Origin: Bacteroidales bacterium
GTDB lineage: Bacteria > Bacteroidota > Bacteroidia > Bacteroidales > UBA932
Length of the DNA stretch: 49,466 nt
Direction: 5' to 3'
Assembly (NCBI GenBank): GCA_023227835.1
Contig: JALOCI010000020.1
Coordinates: 1 to 49,466, forward strand
A program made the translations under genes and the position numbers. Each line of letters begins with the position of its first letter. Positions within the stretch are counted from its first letter, which is position 1. This document shows positions 6,510-16,115 of the stretch, one piece after another. The notes under the pieces were generated by a model, which saw only the letters and a program-made list of their open reading frames with translations, searched no databases and was not told where the DNA came from.

Positions 6510-9500
6510 ATGCAAAGTAAAGGTGCCATTCGTATTTTGGCAATTGTGATCGCCCTGGCTTGTTTATACCAGCTATCATTTACATGGGCAACAAAACATC
6601 AGGAGAAAAAAGCTGTTGAGTTTGCAGAAAAGGCAGCTCAGATAGAGCAGACACTCCCGTCTTTCCAAAGCGTATCAGAGCTTGACAGAGCTTTCTATCT
6701 GGACTCTCTGCGTAGTCAGAAAGAGAAGTTTTACATTGACTCGGTCTCTGCCGAAAAGGTCTACCTCGGCTTTACCTACAAAGAGGTTAAAGAGAAAGAG
6801 GTTAGTCTCGGTCTCGACTTGAAGGGCGGTATGAACGTCATGCTTGAGGTTAGTGTGGCTGAGCTTGTGAATTCTCTAGCATCAACAAACAATACCAATC
6901 CTCAGTTTACAGAGGCTATGAGAATTGCACGTGAAAACCAGGCTTCATCTAAGTCTGATTTCATAACACTCTTTGCTGAAGCGTGGGATAAAGTTGCTCC
7001 CGGTCAAAGGCTCTCGCAGGTTTTCGGCACCTATGAGCTTAGAGATAAGATTAAACCTGAAACTACAAATGATCAGGTAATATCTGTAATCAGAGAAGAG
7101 GCAGAGAGCGCGATCTCAAACTCATTCAACGTTTTGAGAAACCGTATCGACCGTTTTGGTGTAACCCAGCCGAATATTCAGAAGATTGGCAATTCTGGAC
7201 GTATCCTTGTAGAGCTTCCTGGTGTTAAGGAGCCGGAACGTGTCCGTAAACTTCTTCAGGGAACAGCTTCTCTCGAGTTCTGGGAGACATACGAAAACCC
7301 TGAAGTATATCAATATCTTGCAGAGGCAAACAACGTTATTAAGGAATACCTGCAATCCGGCCCGGTGAAAGACACTCTTTCCGGAACACCTGATTCAACA
7401 TCACTTTCAAAAGCTATTGCAGATTCAGCCAAGACTCCTGCAGCCGACTCGCTTCTTTCGGAGATTCAGGCCAACGACTCCCTGTCGATAAGTGACAAGA
7501 CTCTTGCCAAGGAGAATCCTCTCTTCTTTGTCTTGAATCCAAGCATAAGTCAGGGTCAGATTCTTGAAGGTCCTTGTATCGGCCGTGCACACTATAAGGA
7601 TACTGCAAAGATTGGTGCCTGGCTGAGACTTCCTCAGGTACAGGCCGTTTTCCCTGCTGATTTAAAACCACTGTGGACAGTTAAGCCAATTGATGAGGCA
7701 GGTACCATATTCGAACTCATTGCAATCAAGGCTAATACCCGTGACGGCAAGGCTCCGCTTGACGGAGGCGTGGTAACGGATGCCAACAAGACATTCGGGA
7801 ATACATCAGGCAGCCCAGAAGTAGATATGGGTATGAATGCCGAGGGCGCAAGAACATGGGCAACCATGACATCAAACAATATTGGAAGATGTATAGCAAT
7901 TGTTCTGGACGGAATGGTTTACTCATATCCTAGGGTAAATTCAGAAATAACAGGCGGAAGATCGGCTATTTCAGGCCACTTCACAGTCCAGGAGGCAGAA
8001 GACCTTGCAAACGTTCTTAAATCAGGAAAACTTCCTGCTCCTGCCAAAATTGTACAGGAGGCAGTTGTCGGACCTACACTTGGTGCAGAATCTATTAATG
8101 CAGGTATGTTCTCATTCCTGATAGCGTTTATTCTGGTACTTATATATATGATATTCTTCTATCACGGTGCAGGTGTGGCAGCAGCATTTGCCCTTATAGC
8201 GAACGTACTCTTTCTTCTCGGAACACTGGTTTCATTCGGGGCAGTACTTACACTCCCTGGTATAGCCGGTATCGTGCTTACGATGGGTATGGCCGTGGAT
8301 GCGAACGTAATCATTTATGAGCGTATCAAGGAAGAACTGCGAGCCGGAAAAGGACTCAGGCTGGCAATCACGGACGGATACAGCAATGCATATTCTGCCA
8401 TTATAGATGGTCAGTTAACAACAATTATCACAGGTATAGTACTTGCAGTTTTCGGAACAGGTCCTGTACAAGGTTTTGCTACAACTCTCGTAATAGGTAT
8501 CATCACTTCGATGGCAACATCTATATTCATTACCAGATTGGTATTTGAAGGCAGACTTGCAAGAAATAAATCGATTTCATTCTCAAATAAATATACTCAA
8601 AACTTCATGAGTAACACTAAGTTTGACTTCATGAAGGTTCGTAGGATTGCTTATTTTGTATCAGCGGCTGTTATTATCATCTCAATAGCTTCAATAACAT
8701 TTAAAGGATTCTCGTATGGTGTGGACTTTACCGGTGGCCGTACATACGTTGTAAGGTTCGACAAGAAGGTAACAACTGAAGAGGTTCGTAATGCCGTATA
8801 CGATGTATTCAAAGAAGGCGTTGAGGTTAAGCAGTACGGTGGTGAGAGTCAGATGAAGATTACAACAAAGTATATGATTAATGATAATTCAGCTGAAACA
8901 GATGAATTGGTAGATGGTATGCTTTACAGTGCATTGAAAGGTTTCTTCTCAACACCGCTTTCATTTGAAGACTTTACAGCTACGACAATAAATCCAAACG
9001 GTATTATCAGCTCTGAAAAAGTTGGTCCGACTATTGCGGACGATATACAGAGAAATGCCGTAATAGCAGTATTTATAGCTTTATTGGCAATCTTCCTCTA
9101 TATTGCAATCAGGTTCCGCAAATGGACATGGGGAACAGGTGGTATAGTTGCCCTATTCCACGACTCAATAATTGTTATAGGTTTCTTCTCTCTGTTCTCA
9201 GGCGTCTTACCGTTCAGCCTTGATATAGACCAGACATTCATTGCTGCAATCCTTACAATCATCGGTTACTCTATCAACGACACCGTGATTATCTTTGACA
9301 GGATTCGTGAATACAGGGGTCTGTATCCTAAGAGGGAGCTTTCTGTAAACATAAACGAGGCATTGAACAGCACTCTTGCAAGAACTATAAACACAGCCGG
9401 AACAACATTGGTTGTATTGCTTGCTATAGCCTTGTTCGGAGGTGAGGTTATCAGAGGTTTTGCCGTAGCACTTATACTTGGTGTGACAGTCGGTACTTAC

Positions 9501-9599
9501 TCTTCTGTTTTCATTGCTACACCTGTAGTATATGATTTTACCCTATGGCTCAAGAAGAGAGATGATCGCAAGGTGATTTCAAACCCTTCTAAGAAATAA
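6510..9599 (+). CDS. secDF: Fused protein translocase subunit SecDF
   Basis: 1029 residues: SecD and SecF in one chain, as is usual in Bacteroidetes. The SecD half has TM1 at ~8-26, GLDLKGGMNVMLEV at ~101, a large periplasmic part with VGPTLGAES before TM2, and the TM motif MGMAVDANVIIYERI at ~592. The SecF half has GFSYGVDFTGGRTY at ~735 and GYSINDTVIIFDRIRE at ~919. About twelve membrane helices are expected. SecDF uses the proton gradient to pull exported proteins through SecYEG. The segment at ~290-335 is Ser/Asp/Ala-rich and looks like a flexible insertion in the periplasmic domain. The gene is monocistronic with a strong terminator. Confidence 0.97.
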   Translation: MQSKGAIRILAIVIALACLYQLSFTWATKHQEKKAVEFAEKAAQIEQTLPSFQSVSELDRAFYLDSLRSQKEKFYIDSVSAEKVYLGFTYKEVKEKEVSLGLDLKGGMNVMLEVSVAELVNSLASTNNTNPQFTEAMRIARENQASSKSDFITLFAEAWDKVAPGQRLSQVFGTYELRDKIKPETTNDQVISVIREEAESAISNSFNVLRNRIDRFGVTQPNIQKIGNSGRILVELPGVKEPERVRKLLQGTASLEFWETYENPEVYQYLAEANNVIKEYLQSGPVKDTLSGTPDSTSLSKAIADSAKTPAADSLLSEIQANDSLSISDKTLAKENPLFFVLNPSISQGQILEGPCIGRAHYKDTAKIGAWLRLPQVQAVFPADLKPLWTVKPIDEAGTIFELIAIKANTRDGKAPLDGGVVTDANKTFGNTSGSPEVDMGMNAEGARTWATMTSNNIGRCIAIVLDGMVYSYPRVNSEITGGRSAISGHFTVQEAEDLANVLKSGKLPAPAKIVQEAVVGPTLGAESINAGMFSFLIAFILVLIYMIFFYHGAGVAAAFALIANVLFLLGTLVSFGAVLTLPGIAGIVLTMGMAVDANVIIYERIKEELRAGKGLRLAITDGYSNAYSAIIDGQLTTIITGIVLAVFGTGPVQGFATTLVIGIITSMATSIFITRLVFEGRLARNKSISFSNKYTQNFMSNTKFDFMKVRRIAYFVSAAVIIISIASITFKGFSYGVDFTGGRTYVVRFDKKVTTEEVRNAVYDVFKEGVEVKQYGGESQMKITTKYMINDNSAETDELVDGMLYSALKGFFSTPLSFEDFTATTINPNGIISSEKVGPTIADDIQRNAVIAVFIALLAIFLYIAIRFRKWTWGTGGIVALFHDSIIVIGFFSLFSGVLPFSLDIDQTFIAAILTIIGYSINDTVIIFDRIREYRGLYPKRELSVNINEALNSTLARTINTAGTTLVVLLAIALFGGEVIRGFAVALILGVTVGTYSSVFIATPVVYDFTLWLKKRDDRKVISNPSKK

Positions 9600-9624
9600 C
9601 ATAAAAGGGTAATAATATAATAAA

Positions 9625-9662
9625 GAGCCTGTCTAAAATATAAGACAGGCTCTTGTTATTTT
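9625..9662 (+). terminator. Rho-independent terminator after secDF
   Basis: A perfect 10-bp stem (GAGCCTGTCT at 9625-9634, AGACAGGCTC at 9643-9652) with an 8-nt A/T loop, followed by TTGTTATTTT. It sits 26 nt after the stop. Confidence 0.9.
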
Positions 9663-9723
9663 ATGACTATTGATACTAATCGGGTTAATAGATTATTTTC
9701 TAAACAAAATAATTAAGAATTAC

Positions 9724-9754
9724 TTGCATAAAGCCTTGTTTATTGTCAACTTTG
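9724..9754 (+). promoter_or_regulatory. Candidate promoter of tnaA
   Basis: TTG at 9724-9726 and CAACTTTG at 9747-9754 (one mismatch to TAnnTTTG) are 20 bp apart. Transcription would begin near 9760. This excludes the in-frame TTG at 9743 as a start codon, because it lies inside the promoter, and supports the ATG at 9782. Confidence 0.5.
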
Positions 9755-9781
9755 TACAAGAAACATAAAAATCATAATAAA

Positions 9782-11161
9782 ATGGAACTTCCTTTTGCAG
9801 AATCCTACAAAATAAAAATGGTGGAAAGCATCAGAAAAAGCACACGTGAAGAGAGATTAAAATGGATGAGTGATGCTAAGTATAATCTGTTTAACTTAAA
9901 AAGTGACTTTGTCTTTATAGACCTTCTGACCGATTCAGGTACCGGAGCCATGAGCGATAAGCAATGGGCTGCCATGATGGAAGGAGACGAGAGTTATGCA
10001 GGGGCGCGCTCGTATTATAAAATGAAAGAGGCAATTTTGGATGTCACCGGTTTTCCGTACTTCTTACCCACACACCAGGGAAGAGCGGCAGAAAACGTTC
10101 TTTTTTCATCATTGGTGAAGGCTGATGACATCTTGCCCGGCAATTCTCATTTTGATACTACAAAAGGGCACATTGAGTTCAGAAAGGCTCATGCGATAGA
10201 TTGTACAATCGATGCTGCTGCAGATACAACACTAGAGCTTCCTTTCAAAGGAAATATGGATCTTGGCAAGCTTGAAAATGTCCTTAAGAAATATCCTGCA
10301 GAGAGAATACCTTGCATTGTATTAACAGTTACAAACAATACGGCAGGAGGACAGCCTGTCTCTATGGAGAATATCAAGGGGGTATCGGCTTTGGCAAAGA
10401 AATATGGGGTTAAGCTGCTTATAGATTCGGCCCGCTTTGCTGAAAATGCCTATTTTATCAAGACAAGGGAGAAAGGTTATGAGAATAAAAGTATAAGAGA
10501 TATAACCAGGGAAATATTCAGCCATGCTGATTTTATGACAATGTCATCTAAAAAGGATGCAATCGTCAATATGGGCGGATTCATAGGTTTCCGGCATGAG
10601 GAAGATTGGCAGAGATGTCAGATGTATAATATAATGTTTGAGGGATTCATAACATACGGCGGTATGTCCGGCAGAGACATGAATGCTTTGGCTGTCGGTC
10701 TTTATGAGGGTACCGAATTCGACTATCTTGAGACCAGAATTTCACAGGTCGCGTATCTTGGCAAGAAACTGGATGAATATGGAATTCCTTATCAAAGGCC
10801 TTCAGGCGGACACGCCATTTTTCTTGATGCAAAGAAAATATTAACTCATGTTCCTAAAGAACAACTCATTGCCCAGACTCTCGGTATTGAGCTGTATCTT
10901 GAAGCGGGTATAAGAGGAGTTGAAATAGGTACGCTTCTGGCTGACAGGGATCCGGAAACAAGAGAGAACAGATATCCCGAACTCGAGCTTTTGCGTCTTG
11001 CAATACCTAGAAGGGTATACACAAACAACCATATGGATTATATAGCTGCTGCCGTAAGGAATGTATACGAAAGAAGGGAAAAGATAACCAAGGGCTATGC
11101 TATTACCAAGGAGCTGCCGATTATGAGGCACTTTACAATTGAACTAGAACCGGTAAGGTAA
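9782..11161 (+). CDS. tnaA: Tryptophanase (tryptophan indole-lyase)
   Basis: 459 residues of the PLP-dependent beta-eliminating lyase family. It splits L-tryptophan into indole, pyruvate and ammonia. Family motifs are FIDLLTDSGTGAMSDKQWAA, DESYAGARSYY, PTHQGRAAENV and DSARFAENAYFIK. The PLP lysine is in SSKKDAIVNMGG (second Lys, ~258), and the C-terminal part has GIRGVEIGTLL and RLAIPRRVYTNNHMDY. The sister enzyme tyrosine phenol-lyase has an Arg in MERG where this has VEIG, and DATRCVENAYF where this has DSARFAENAYF, so tryptophanase is the better call. I start it at 9782 rather than the TTG at 9743. No tryptophan permease or leader peptide gene is next to it; a convergent efflux operon follows. 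Confidence 0.9.
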   Translation: MELPFAESYKIKMVESIRKSTREERLKWMSDAKYNLFNLKSDFVFIDLLTDSGTGAMSDKQWAAMMEGDESYAGARSYYKMKEAILDVTGFPYFLPTHQGRAAENVLFSSLVKADDILPGNSHFDTTKGHIEFRKAHAIDCTIDAAADTTLELPFKGNMDLGKLENVLKKYPAERIPCIVLTVTNNTAGGQPVSMENIKGVSALAKKYGVKLLIDSARFAENAYFIKTREKGYENKSIRDITREIFSHADFMTMSSKKDAIVNMGGFIGFRHEEDWQRCQMYNIMFEGFITYGGMSGRDMNALAVGLYEGTEFDYLETRISQVAYLGKKLDEYGIPYQRPSGGHAIFLDAKKILTHVPKEQLIAQTLGIELYLEAGIRGVEIGTLLADRDPETRENRYPELELLRLAIPRRVYTNNHMDYIAAAVRNVYERREKITKGYAITKELPIMRHFTIELEPVR

Positions 11162-11189
11162 AAGAGACCGGGACTTCCCGAAAGGTTTG

Positions 11190-11226
11190 AAAAGCCCTAT
11201 GCCTGTATGGCATCAGGGCTTTTTTC
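11190..11226. terminator. Shared bidirectional terminator, tnaA / efflux operon
   Basis: AAAAGCCCTATGCC-TGTA-TGGCATCAGGGCTTTTTT forms a ~13-bp stem with one bulge. It has a T-tract for the plus strand (tnaA) and a shorter four-T tail for the minus strand. The stop codon of the minus-strand permease (11197-11199) lies inside the stem. Confidence 0.8.
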
Positions 11227-12420
11227 TTTCTTTACAACGTACAATGTCGAAAGACATGCTGTTATCAGGTATATACCGGATTGTATCCATAACCAGATGT
11301 ATTCAAATCTGATTTGAGAAAGCTGCGCTCCGGTTGAGTTTATCTTTATGTACGCCTGAATGCCGTGTGTCGAAGGGAAGAAATATGAAAGATATTTCCA
11401 GAAATCCGGCATACTGGCTCTCGGCCAGGAGAATCCTCCCAGGAAGAGCAATATCAGAGTACAGAAGAGAAAAGAGATCAGGCCGGTCTCTCTGTTTTTA
11501 ACAAATACCGATACACTCATTGAGAAGAATATCGTTGCAATCAGGAATGGTACAATCATGTGGAACAATGTCCATATAGATCCGATATGGGGCAAATTGA
11601 ACCATCTTGGCACCAAAACAAGGATGTAAGCACTTATTAGAAAATAGAGAATAAAGTAACTCAGCCCCTTTCCAAGAACAACACGGTATATGCCGCGGCC
11701 ATGCAGGTGTTCGGGTATCTGTGAGTGACTTCTGCTCTCTTCTCTTGCAGTGCCTGCAAGCATTGTTATTCCGAAAAACAGCGTCTGATGTATGATAAGT
11801 ATCAGGAAAACAGGAACAAGAAAGCTAGAAAAGCCGCTTCCGGGATTGTAAAGTACAACATCACTTGCCGGAATTGCCTGCATTATCTGTGCTTGTTGCT
11901 CTCCTGTTATTCCGGCTGCATTGTATCTGTTTATCTGAATGCTCTTCATCTCATCAAGCATGGCATAGCTTACTCCCATTGTCATAGCTTTGTAGTAGAG
12001 GAAGCTGCTCATATCATTATAAATAGAGACGGTAGCCTGCTCCATGTTGCGTAGTTTCAAGTGGTAATCTGAAGGAAAATATACAATCCCGCGTACCTTG
12101 TGTCTGAGGAAGAGATCCCTCGCCTGTTCAAGACTCATGCAGTTCTCCTTTATGCAAACCTCCTGAGTGGCATCTATCTTTTTTATGAACTCTCTGCTTT
12201 CTGCTGATTGAGACAGGTCTACAACAGCTACAGGCAGTTCATATACAACTTCGTTTTTGTATAACCCGTTGTATAAAAGCGGATAGGCAAGCCCTGCAAC
12301 AAAAAAGATCAATACTACACCTCTGTCTCCAAAGATCCGCTTAAATTCATCGATGCATATACGCATCATGTCGTTTAAGCCTTCTGTCAAATATTTTATA
12401 AAATCTGAACTCTTTTTCAT
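11197..12420 (-). CDS. ABC-2 type permease, second of a pair (YbhR/YhhJ-like)
   Basis: 407 residues. An N-terminal helix (~32-50) is followed by a large periplasmic domain, then about five C-terminal membrane helices (~195-400, for example FSSFLVPVFLILIIHQTLFFG and LISFLFCTLILLFLGGFSWP). This is the ABC-2 (DUF3533/YhgE-like) exporter architecture. The PxLYNGLY and VAVVDLSQSAESREF segments are typical: the periplasmic domain opens with VVDLSxS. It lies 6 bp after its partner and shares pattern with it (VDLDNSAISRRF there). Substrate is unknown; drugs, lipids or cell-wall intermediates are all possible. No ATPase gene accompanies it. Confidence 0.85.
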   Translation of the reverse strand: MKKSSDFIKYLTEGLNDMMRICIDEFKRIFGDRGVVLIFFVAGLAYPLLYNGLYKNEVVYELPVAVVDLSQSAESREFIKKIDATQEVCIKENCMSLEQARDLFLRHKVRGIVYFPSDYHLKLRNMEQATVSIYNDMSSFLYYKAMTMGVSYAMLDEMKSIQINRYNAAGITGEQQAQIMQAIPASDVVLYNPGSGFSSFLVPVFLILIIHQTLFFGITMLAGTAREESRSHSQIPEHLHGRGIYRVVLGKGLSYFILYFLISAYILVLVPRWFNLPHIGSIWTLFHMIVPFLIATIFFSMSVSVFVKNRETGLISFLFCTLILLFLGGFSWPRASMPDFWKYLSYFFPSTHGIQAYIKINSTGAQLSQIRFEYIWLWIQSGIYLITACLSTLYVVKKEKSPDAIQA

Positions 12421-12426
12421 CGCTTT

Positions 12427-13599
12427 CTATTTAAGAGGGTAGTTCTGGTTTATCAACGCCTTTTCCAGACGTTTTACAATAATGAAAGGCAGAATCAGGA
12501 AAGATAGCAATGCCGCATAATATACAATTGAATAGGCAAACGGAGCTCCGTTAAGTACCTCGTTTGTATATATCTGAAAGTAATGTCTTATCGGGAAAAG
12601 TATACTCGGTCCCTGAGCAAGAGGCGGCATGGCATCAATTGGGAAGGTAAACCCTGCATATGTAAATGAAAGAATGCCATATAAAGCACCAAAACTTATG
12701 GCGTCTCTAAGGACAGGGAAAAGGCCGATCATAAATATACCTATTGCCTGATGTGCAAGTACGAACAAAACCGTAGCTATTGAGAAAAGTGCAAAAGACC
12801 CGTTCATGGGAAATCCTACAAACTTGTATAACAGCACATTTCCTGCAATTCCAAGAACCGAAAAGAGAATTGTGTATGGAAGCAATTTTCCGGTAAGGGC
12901 TGTGATGATAGAGCCGTTTCCTGTGGCCAGCCATTCCCGCGAGCTTTTGTCCTTTAGCTCTATGCCGATTGAAAAGACTGTAAGCAGAATTATCATAAGT
13001 TGCAATACTCCGGGCAAAAGAAGATTAATCAAGTAAACACCGTAGTTTGACCATGGATTTCCAACAAGATGTGAATCAATGACTATCGGTTGTATCCTCC
13101 CCATTATTGCATTATCATCTGACATGCCTTTTTTTCTCAGAATCTCTCTTTGATATGCTCCTGAGGCAAGTGTTGACATGGTGAGCATATCTCTGTATGT
13201 AAGAGTTCCTGCAACTAAATATGCATTGTTAACATAAAATGATATCTCAGGTCTTTTACTTGAAAGCAAATCTTTGTAAAAATTGTCCGGGACAAGTATA
13301 AAAGCGTAGATTTCCCCTTTCTGCATAAGGTCTCTGGCCTCTGAATAGCTTGAGCACTTGGAAACAACTTCAACAGCCTGCGTTGCATTTAACTCACGAT
13401 AAAATCTCCTTGAAATGGCCGAATTGTCCAGATCCACTATTGCGACAGGCAGTCGTTCCGGAAGACCTTCATTCATCATTGTGAGAAAGAAGATATAACA
13501 GAAGCCCATCACAAATACTGTCGAAAAGAGATATATAGGGCGACTGAACATCACTCTCAACTCTCTCTTCCAGACATTTTTTAATGCGTCGGCTTTCAT
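12427..13599 (-). CDS. ABC-2 type permease, first of a pair (YbhS/YhhJ-like)
   Basis: 390 residues with the same architecture as its downstream neighbour: one helix at ~22-42 (IYLFSTVFVMGFCYIFFLTM), a periplasmic domain that begins VAIVDLDNSAISRRFYREL, and about five helices from ~185 to 380, including the conserved SFTYAGFTFPIDAMPP loop before the last helices. The pair probably forms a heterodimeric channel, and HlyD- and TolC-like genes upstream extend it across both membranes. Spacing of 6 bp on both sides indicates one operon. Confidence 0.85.
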   Translation of the reverse strand: MKADALKNVWKRELRVMFSRPIYLFSTVFVMGFCYIFFLTMMNEGLPERLPVAIVDLDNSAISRRFYRELNATQAVEVVSKCSSYSEARDLMQKGEIYAFILVPDNFYKDLLSSKRPEISFYVNNAYLVAGTLTYRDMLTMSTLASGAYQREILRKKGMSDDNAIMGRIQPIVIDSHLVGNPWSNYGVYLINLLLPGVLQLMIILLTVFSIGIELKDKSSREWLATGNGSIITALTGKLLPYTILFSVLGIAGNVLLYKFVGFPMNGSFALFSIATVLFVLAHQAIGIFMIGLFPVLRDAISFGALYGILSFTYAGFTFPIDAMPPLAQGPSILFPIRHYFQIYTNEVLNGAPFAYSIVYYAALLSFLILPFIIVKRLEKALINQNYPLK

Positions 13600-13605
13600 G
13601 GGATA

Positions 13606-14604
13606 CTATTTAAGTGAGGTTTCTATGATTGCAGTCATGCCAGGACGTAAATTCTCTATGGTTGATAGAGGTTTAGCCTTTACTTCGAATGTTTTTGCGT
13701 CAAACTGTCCGTTTACCTTTGTTGCTCTCCATGTTGCGTATGACGCCATTGCTTTTATGAAAGTGACTTTCACATCATAAGTTTCACCGCCTAAGGCCGG
13801 TATCTTAATTTTAAGATCAGATCCGACAGCCATTCCATTAAGCAGGTCTTCCCTTACATTAAAGGTAAACCAAATGTCACTCATGTCGGTAATACTCATT
13901 ATAGGAGCTCCGGTACCAACCAACTCCCCTGTTTTAGGGAATATCTCTGTTACTTCACCATTAACCGGGGATATAAAATAGGTCTCTCCCAGATATGATT
14001 TAACCTCATCAACTGCGCCCTTCGCTCTGCTTACCAGTGCTAGAGCTGCAGCCTTATCTTCCGACTCGGCACCGTTCATGGCCATGTCATATTGTGATTT
14101 GGCTGCTTTAGCTGTTGCAACGGCTGCTTTATACTGAGCTTCTGCCTCATCGCGTTTTTGTGCAGGAATAACCTCTTTATCGTAAAGTTTCTGTACCCGG
14201 TCAAACGATTTTTTGGCTATGTCTACGCCAACTTCGGCTTTCTGCCACATCTCATATGCTCCCATAATAAGCTCTTGTCTTGCACCTTTGATGGCTTTTC
14301 TGTTCTGAGCTTCGGCAGCAGACTGGGCTGCCTGAGCCTGTTCAAGTTTGGCCATAAGTTCAGGACTGTTCAAGAGAGCAAGAGTGTCTCCGATCTTGAC
14401 TTGAGATCCCTCTTCGACAAGGAATTGACTGATTCTTCCGGGTATTTTACCGGATACTCTGTATTCATTTGCCTCGGCCTCACCCTGAATAATCAGGGGT
14501 TCTGGTTTTGCTGCGTAAAAACCTATTATCGCCACCAGGATTATTACTCCAAGAAGCCCTATAAGGCCAAATAACAAGCTGTTTTTATTCTTTGATGTTT
14601 CCAT
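13606..14604 (-). CDS. HlyD/EmrA-type membrane fusion (adaptor) protein
   Basis: 332 residues. One N-terminal TM helix (~9-29, LLFGLIGLLGVIILVAIIGF) anchors it in the inner membrane. A biotinyl-lipoyl half-motif follows (NEYRVSGKIPGRISQFLVEE, GSQVKIGDTLALLNSPEL), then a long alpha-helical hairpin (~75-205, Ala/Lys/Glu-rich) and the second lipoyl half (ISPVNGEVTEIFPKTGELVG) with a beta-barrel end (LRPGMTAIIE). Adaptors of this type bridge an inner-membrane pump to a TolC channel. It lies between the TolC-like gene (12 bp) and the permease pair (6 bp). Confidence 0.92.
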   Translation of the reverse strand: METSKNKNSLLFGLIGLLGVIILVAIIGFYAAKPEPLIIQGEAEANEYRVSGKIPGRISQFLVEEGSQVKIGDTLALLNSPELMAKLEQAQAAQSAAEAQNRKAIKGARQELIMGAYEMWQKAEVGVDIAKKSFDRVQKLYDKEVIPAQKRDEAEAQYKAAVATAKAAKSQYDMAMNGAESEDKAAALALVSRAKGAVDEVKSYLGETYFISPVNGEVTEIFPKTGELVGTGAPIMSITDMSDIWFTFNVREDLLNGMAVGSDLKIKIPALGGETYDVKVTFIKAMASYATWRATKVNGQFDAKTFEVKAKPLSTIENLRPGMTAIIETSLK

Positions 14605-14616
14605 ATTTTGATTTTT

Positions 14617-16104
14617 TTATTTTTCCAACGATTTTCCAAGTGCTTTTTTAAGATAAAGTTCACATAACTTAACTTCAATTTTTGAGTCAATATTTTCTGA
14701 ACTTGCAGACAACCAGGCTGTCTGAGCTGTCATAAGATCTGTACTGCTTACCAGACCGGCATCAAATGCTTCATTGGCGAATTTTAGATTTTCATTAGCC
14801 TGCTCAACACTTTTATCGGCCATTTTTAACTTTCTTTTAGCTTCATCAATTTTAAATTTGGATTGATTAACCTGAAGCTCTATTTTTTCTCTTGCCTCTT
14901 CAATCTGAAGCCCGGCAATCCTCATCTCACTTTTTGCAGCTTTCAGTGTATGTATCCGGTCTCCAAAATGGAATATCGGAACATTTAATACAAGCCCGAA
15001 TGAGTACATGCCGGCGAATTTGTTGCTGTATCCGTTATATACATTTGGATTTGAGATTATGTAATTGCCTGATAGTACAAGATTCGGCATAAAACGGGAT
15101 TGGGCGATCTTATATGAGGACCCTGCAATGTTTTTTGCCTCTGTAAGGGCTTTCATCTCAAATCTGTTATTAATCATAGATTCAATAGAACCGTTTATCG
15201 GTAATACATCTTCAATCGTTTCCAGATTACTCTCTGACAAAATAATCTCCTTGTCCATCTCAAGGCCACAGAGTTGGTTCAGAGCCATTTTCGAAAGTTG
15301 AAGACCATTTTCTGCTTTTGCCAGCATCATCTCCGCCTCATTTTTCTTTACCATAACTCTCAGAAGGTCTGCTTTTGTGGCGACACCCTCCTCAATCATA
15401 ACCTTTACATTTTCCTCAAGTTTTGCCATAAGAGTGCAGTATTCTTTTGCCAGTTTTGTCTTATTTTCTATTGACACAACTCTCCAGTATGCTTCATCAA
15501 CCTCTACAATAAGATCATCGGTTGCCTTCTCGCTTTCTAGTTTGGCAACAGCCTCTGCGCTGCGGGACATTTTGTACAGCTCTCGGATCTTCCCCCCTAA
15601 AAACAGGGGCTGTATAAAACCTACCGTTCCCGCGTAAATGTTTTTTGTATCGAACTCCATAGCCTCTTTTGGAAGCAGTGCATAATCCTTCCAGATAATC
15701 TTCTCCGGATTTACTTTAGGGTCAAAAGGAACTCCGTCTGAGTCAAGCGGTGCATAGACCCCATCGCTGACTTTTACCCATTGGTTGGAAATCTGATCCT
15801 GTCTGAATCCGAAAGATCCGTCTGACATTTTTGTTCCTATTGGTAAAAGTGCATCCTCACTCAAAAGAGAGATGTTCTTTTCATTTCTCATGTATGTGCC
15901 GTTGGCAGAAAAATTTGGCAAAAATTGTGTAAAGACGGCTTTTCTTGTCTCTGTTGCAATTTTTGCTTTTTCTTGAGAAATCATTAGTGCCCGATTGTGT
16001 TCTAGAGCTAAACTCCGGCACTCTTCGATCGAGAGGATGGTTTGCGCCTGTAGGGACAATGCGGTACAGGCTGAGATTAACAATGTGATAAATCTTCTCA
16101 TCAA
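14617..16104 (-). CDS. TolC-family outer-membrane efflux protein
   Basis: 495 residues with a signal peptide (MMRRFITLLISACTALSLQAQ). The body shows the internal duplication of the TolC/OEP family. The start ILSIEECRSLALEHNRALMI and the second-half pattern FHFGDRIHTLKAAKSEMRIA mark the two repeats. Long amphipathic helices form the periplasmic tunnel, and each repeat has a short strand block (FSANGTYMRNE; NLVLSGNYIIS). It would form the outer-membrane duct for the ABC-2 pump encoded downstream. The residue ~85-145 insertion, rich in Asp, Lys and Pro, is longer than in E. coli TolC. Confidence 0.92.
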   Translation of the reverse strand: MMRRFITLLISACTALSLQAQTILSIEECRSLALEHNRALMISQEKAKIATETRKAVFTQFLPNFSANGTYMRNEKNISLLSEDALLPIGTKMSDGSFGFRQDQISNQWVKVSDGVYAPLDSDGVPFDPKVNPEKIIWKDYALLPKEAMEFDTKNIYAGTVGFIQPLFLGGKIRELYKMSRSAEAVAKLESEKATDDLIVEVDEAYWRVVSIENKTKLAKEYCTLMAKLEENVKVMIEEGVATKADLLRVMVKKNEAEMMLAKAENGLQLSKMALNQLCGLEMDKEIILSESNLETIEDVLPINGSIESMINNRFEMKALTEAKNIAGSSYKIAQSRFMPNLVLSGNYIISNPNVYNGYSNKFAGMYSFGLVLNVPIFHFGDRIHTLKAAKSEMRIAGLQIEEAREKIELQVNQSKFKIDEAKRKLKMADKSVEQANENLKFANEAFDAGLVSSTDLMTAQTAWLSASSENIDSKIEVKLCELYLKKALGKSLEK

Positions 16105-16115
16105 TATAACTTTTT

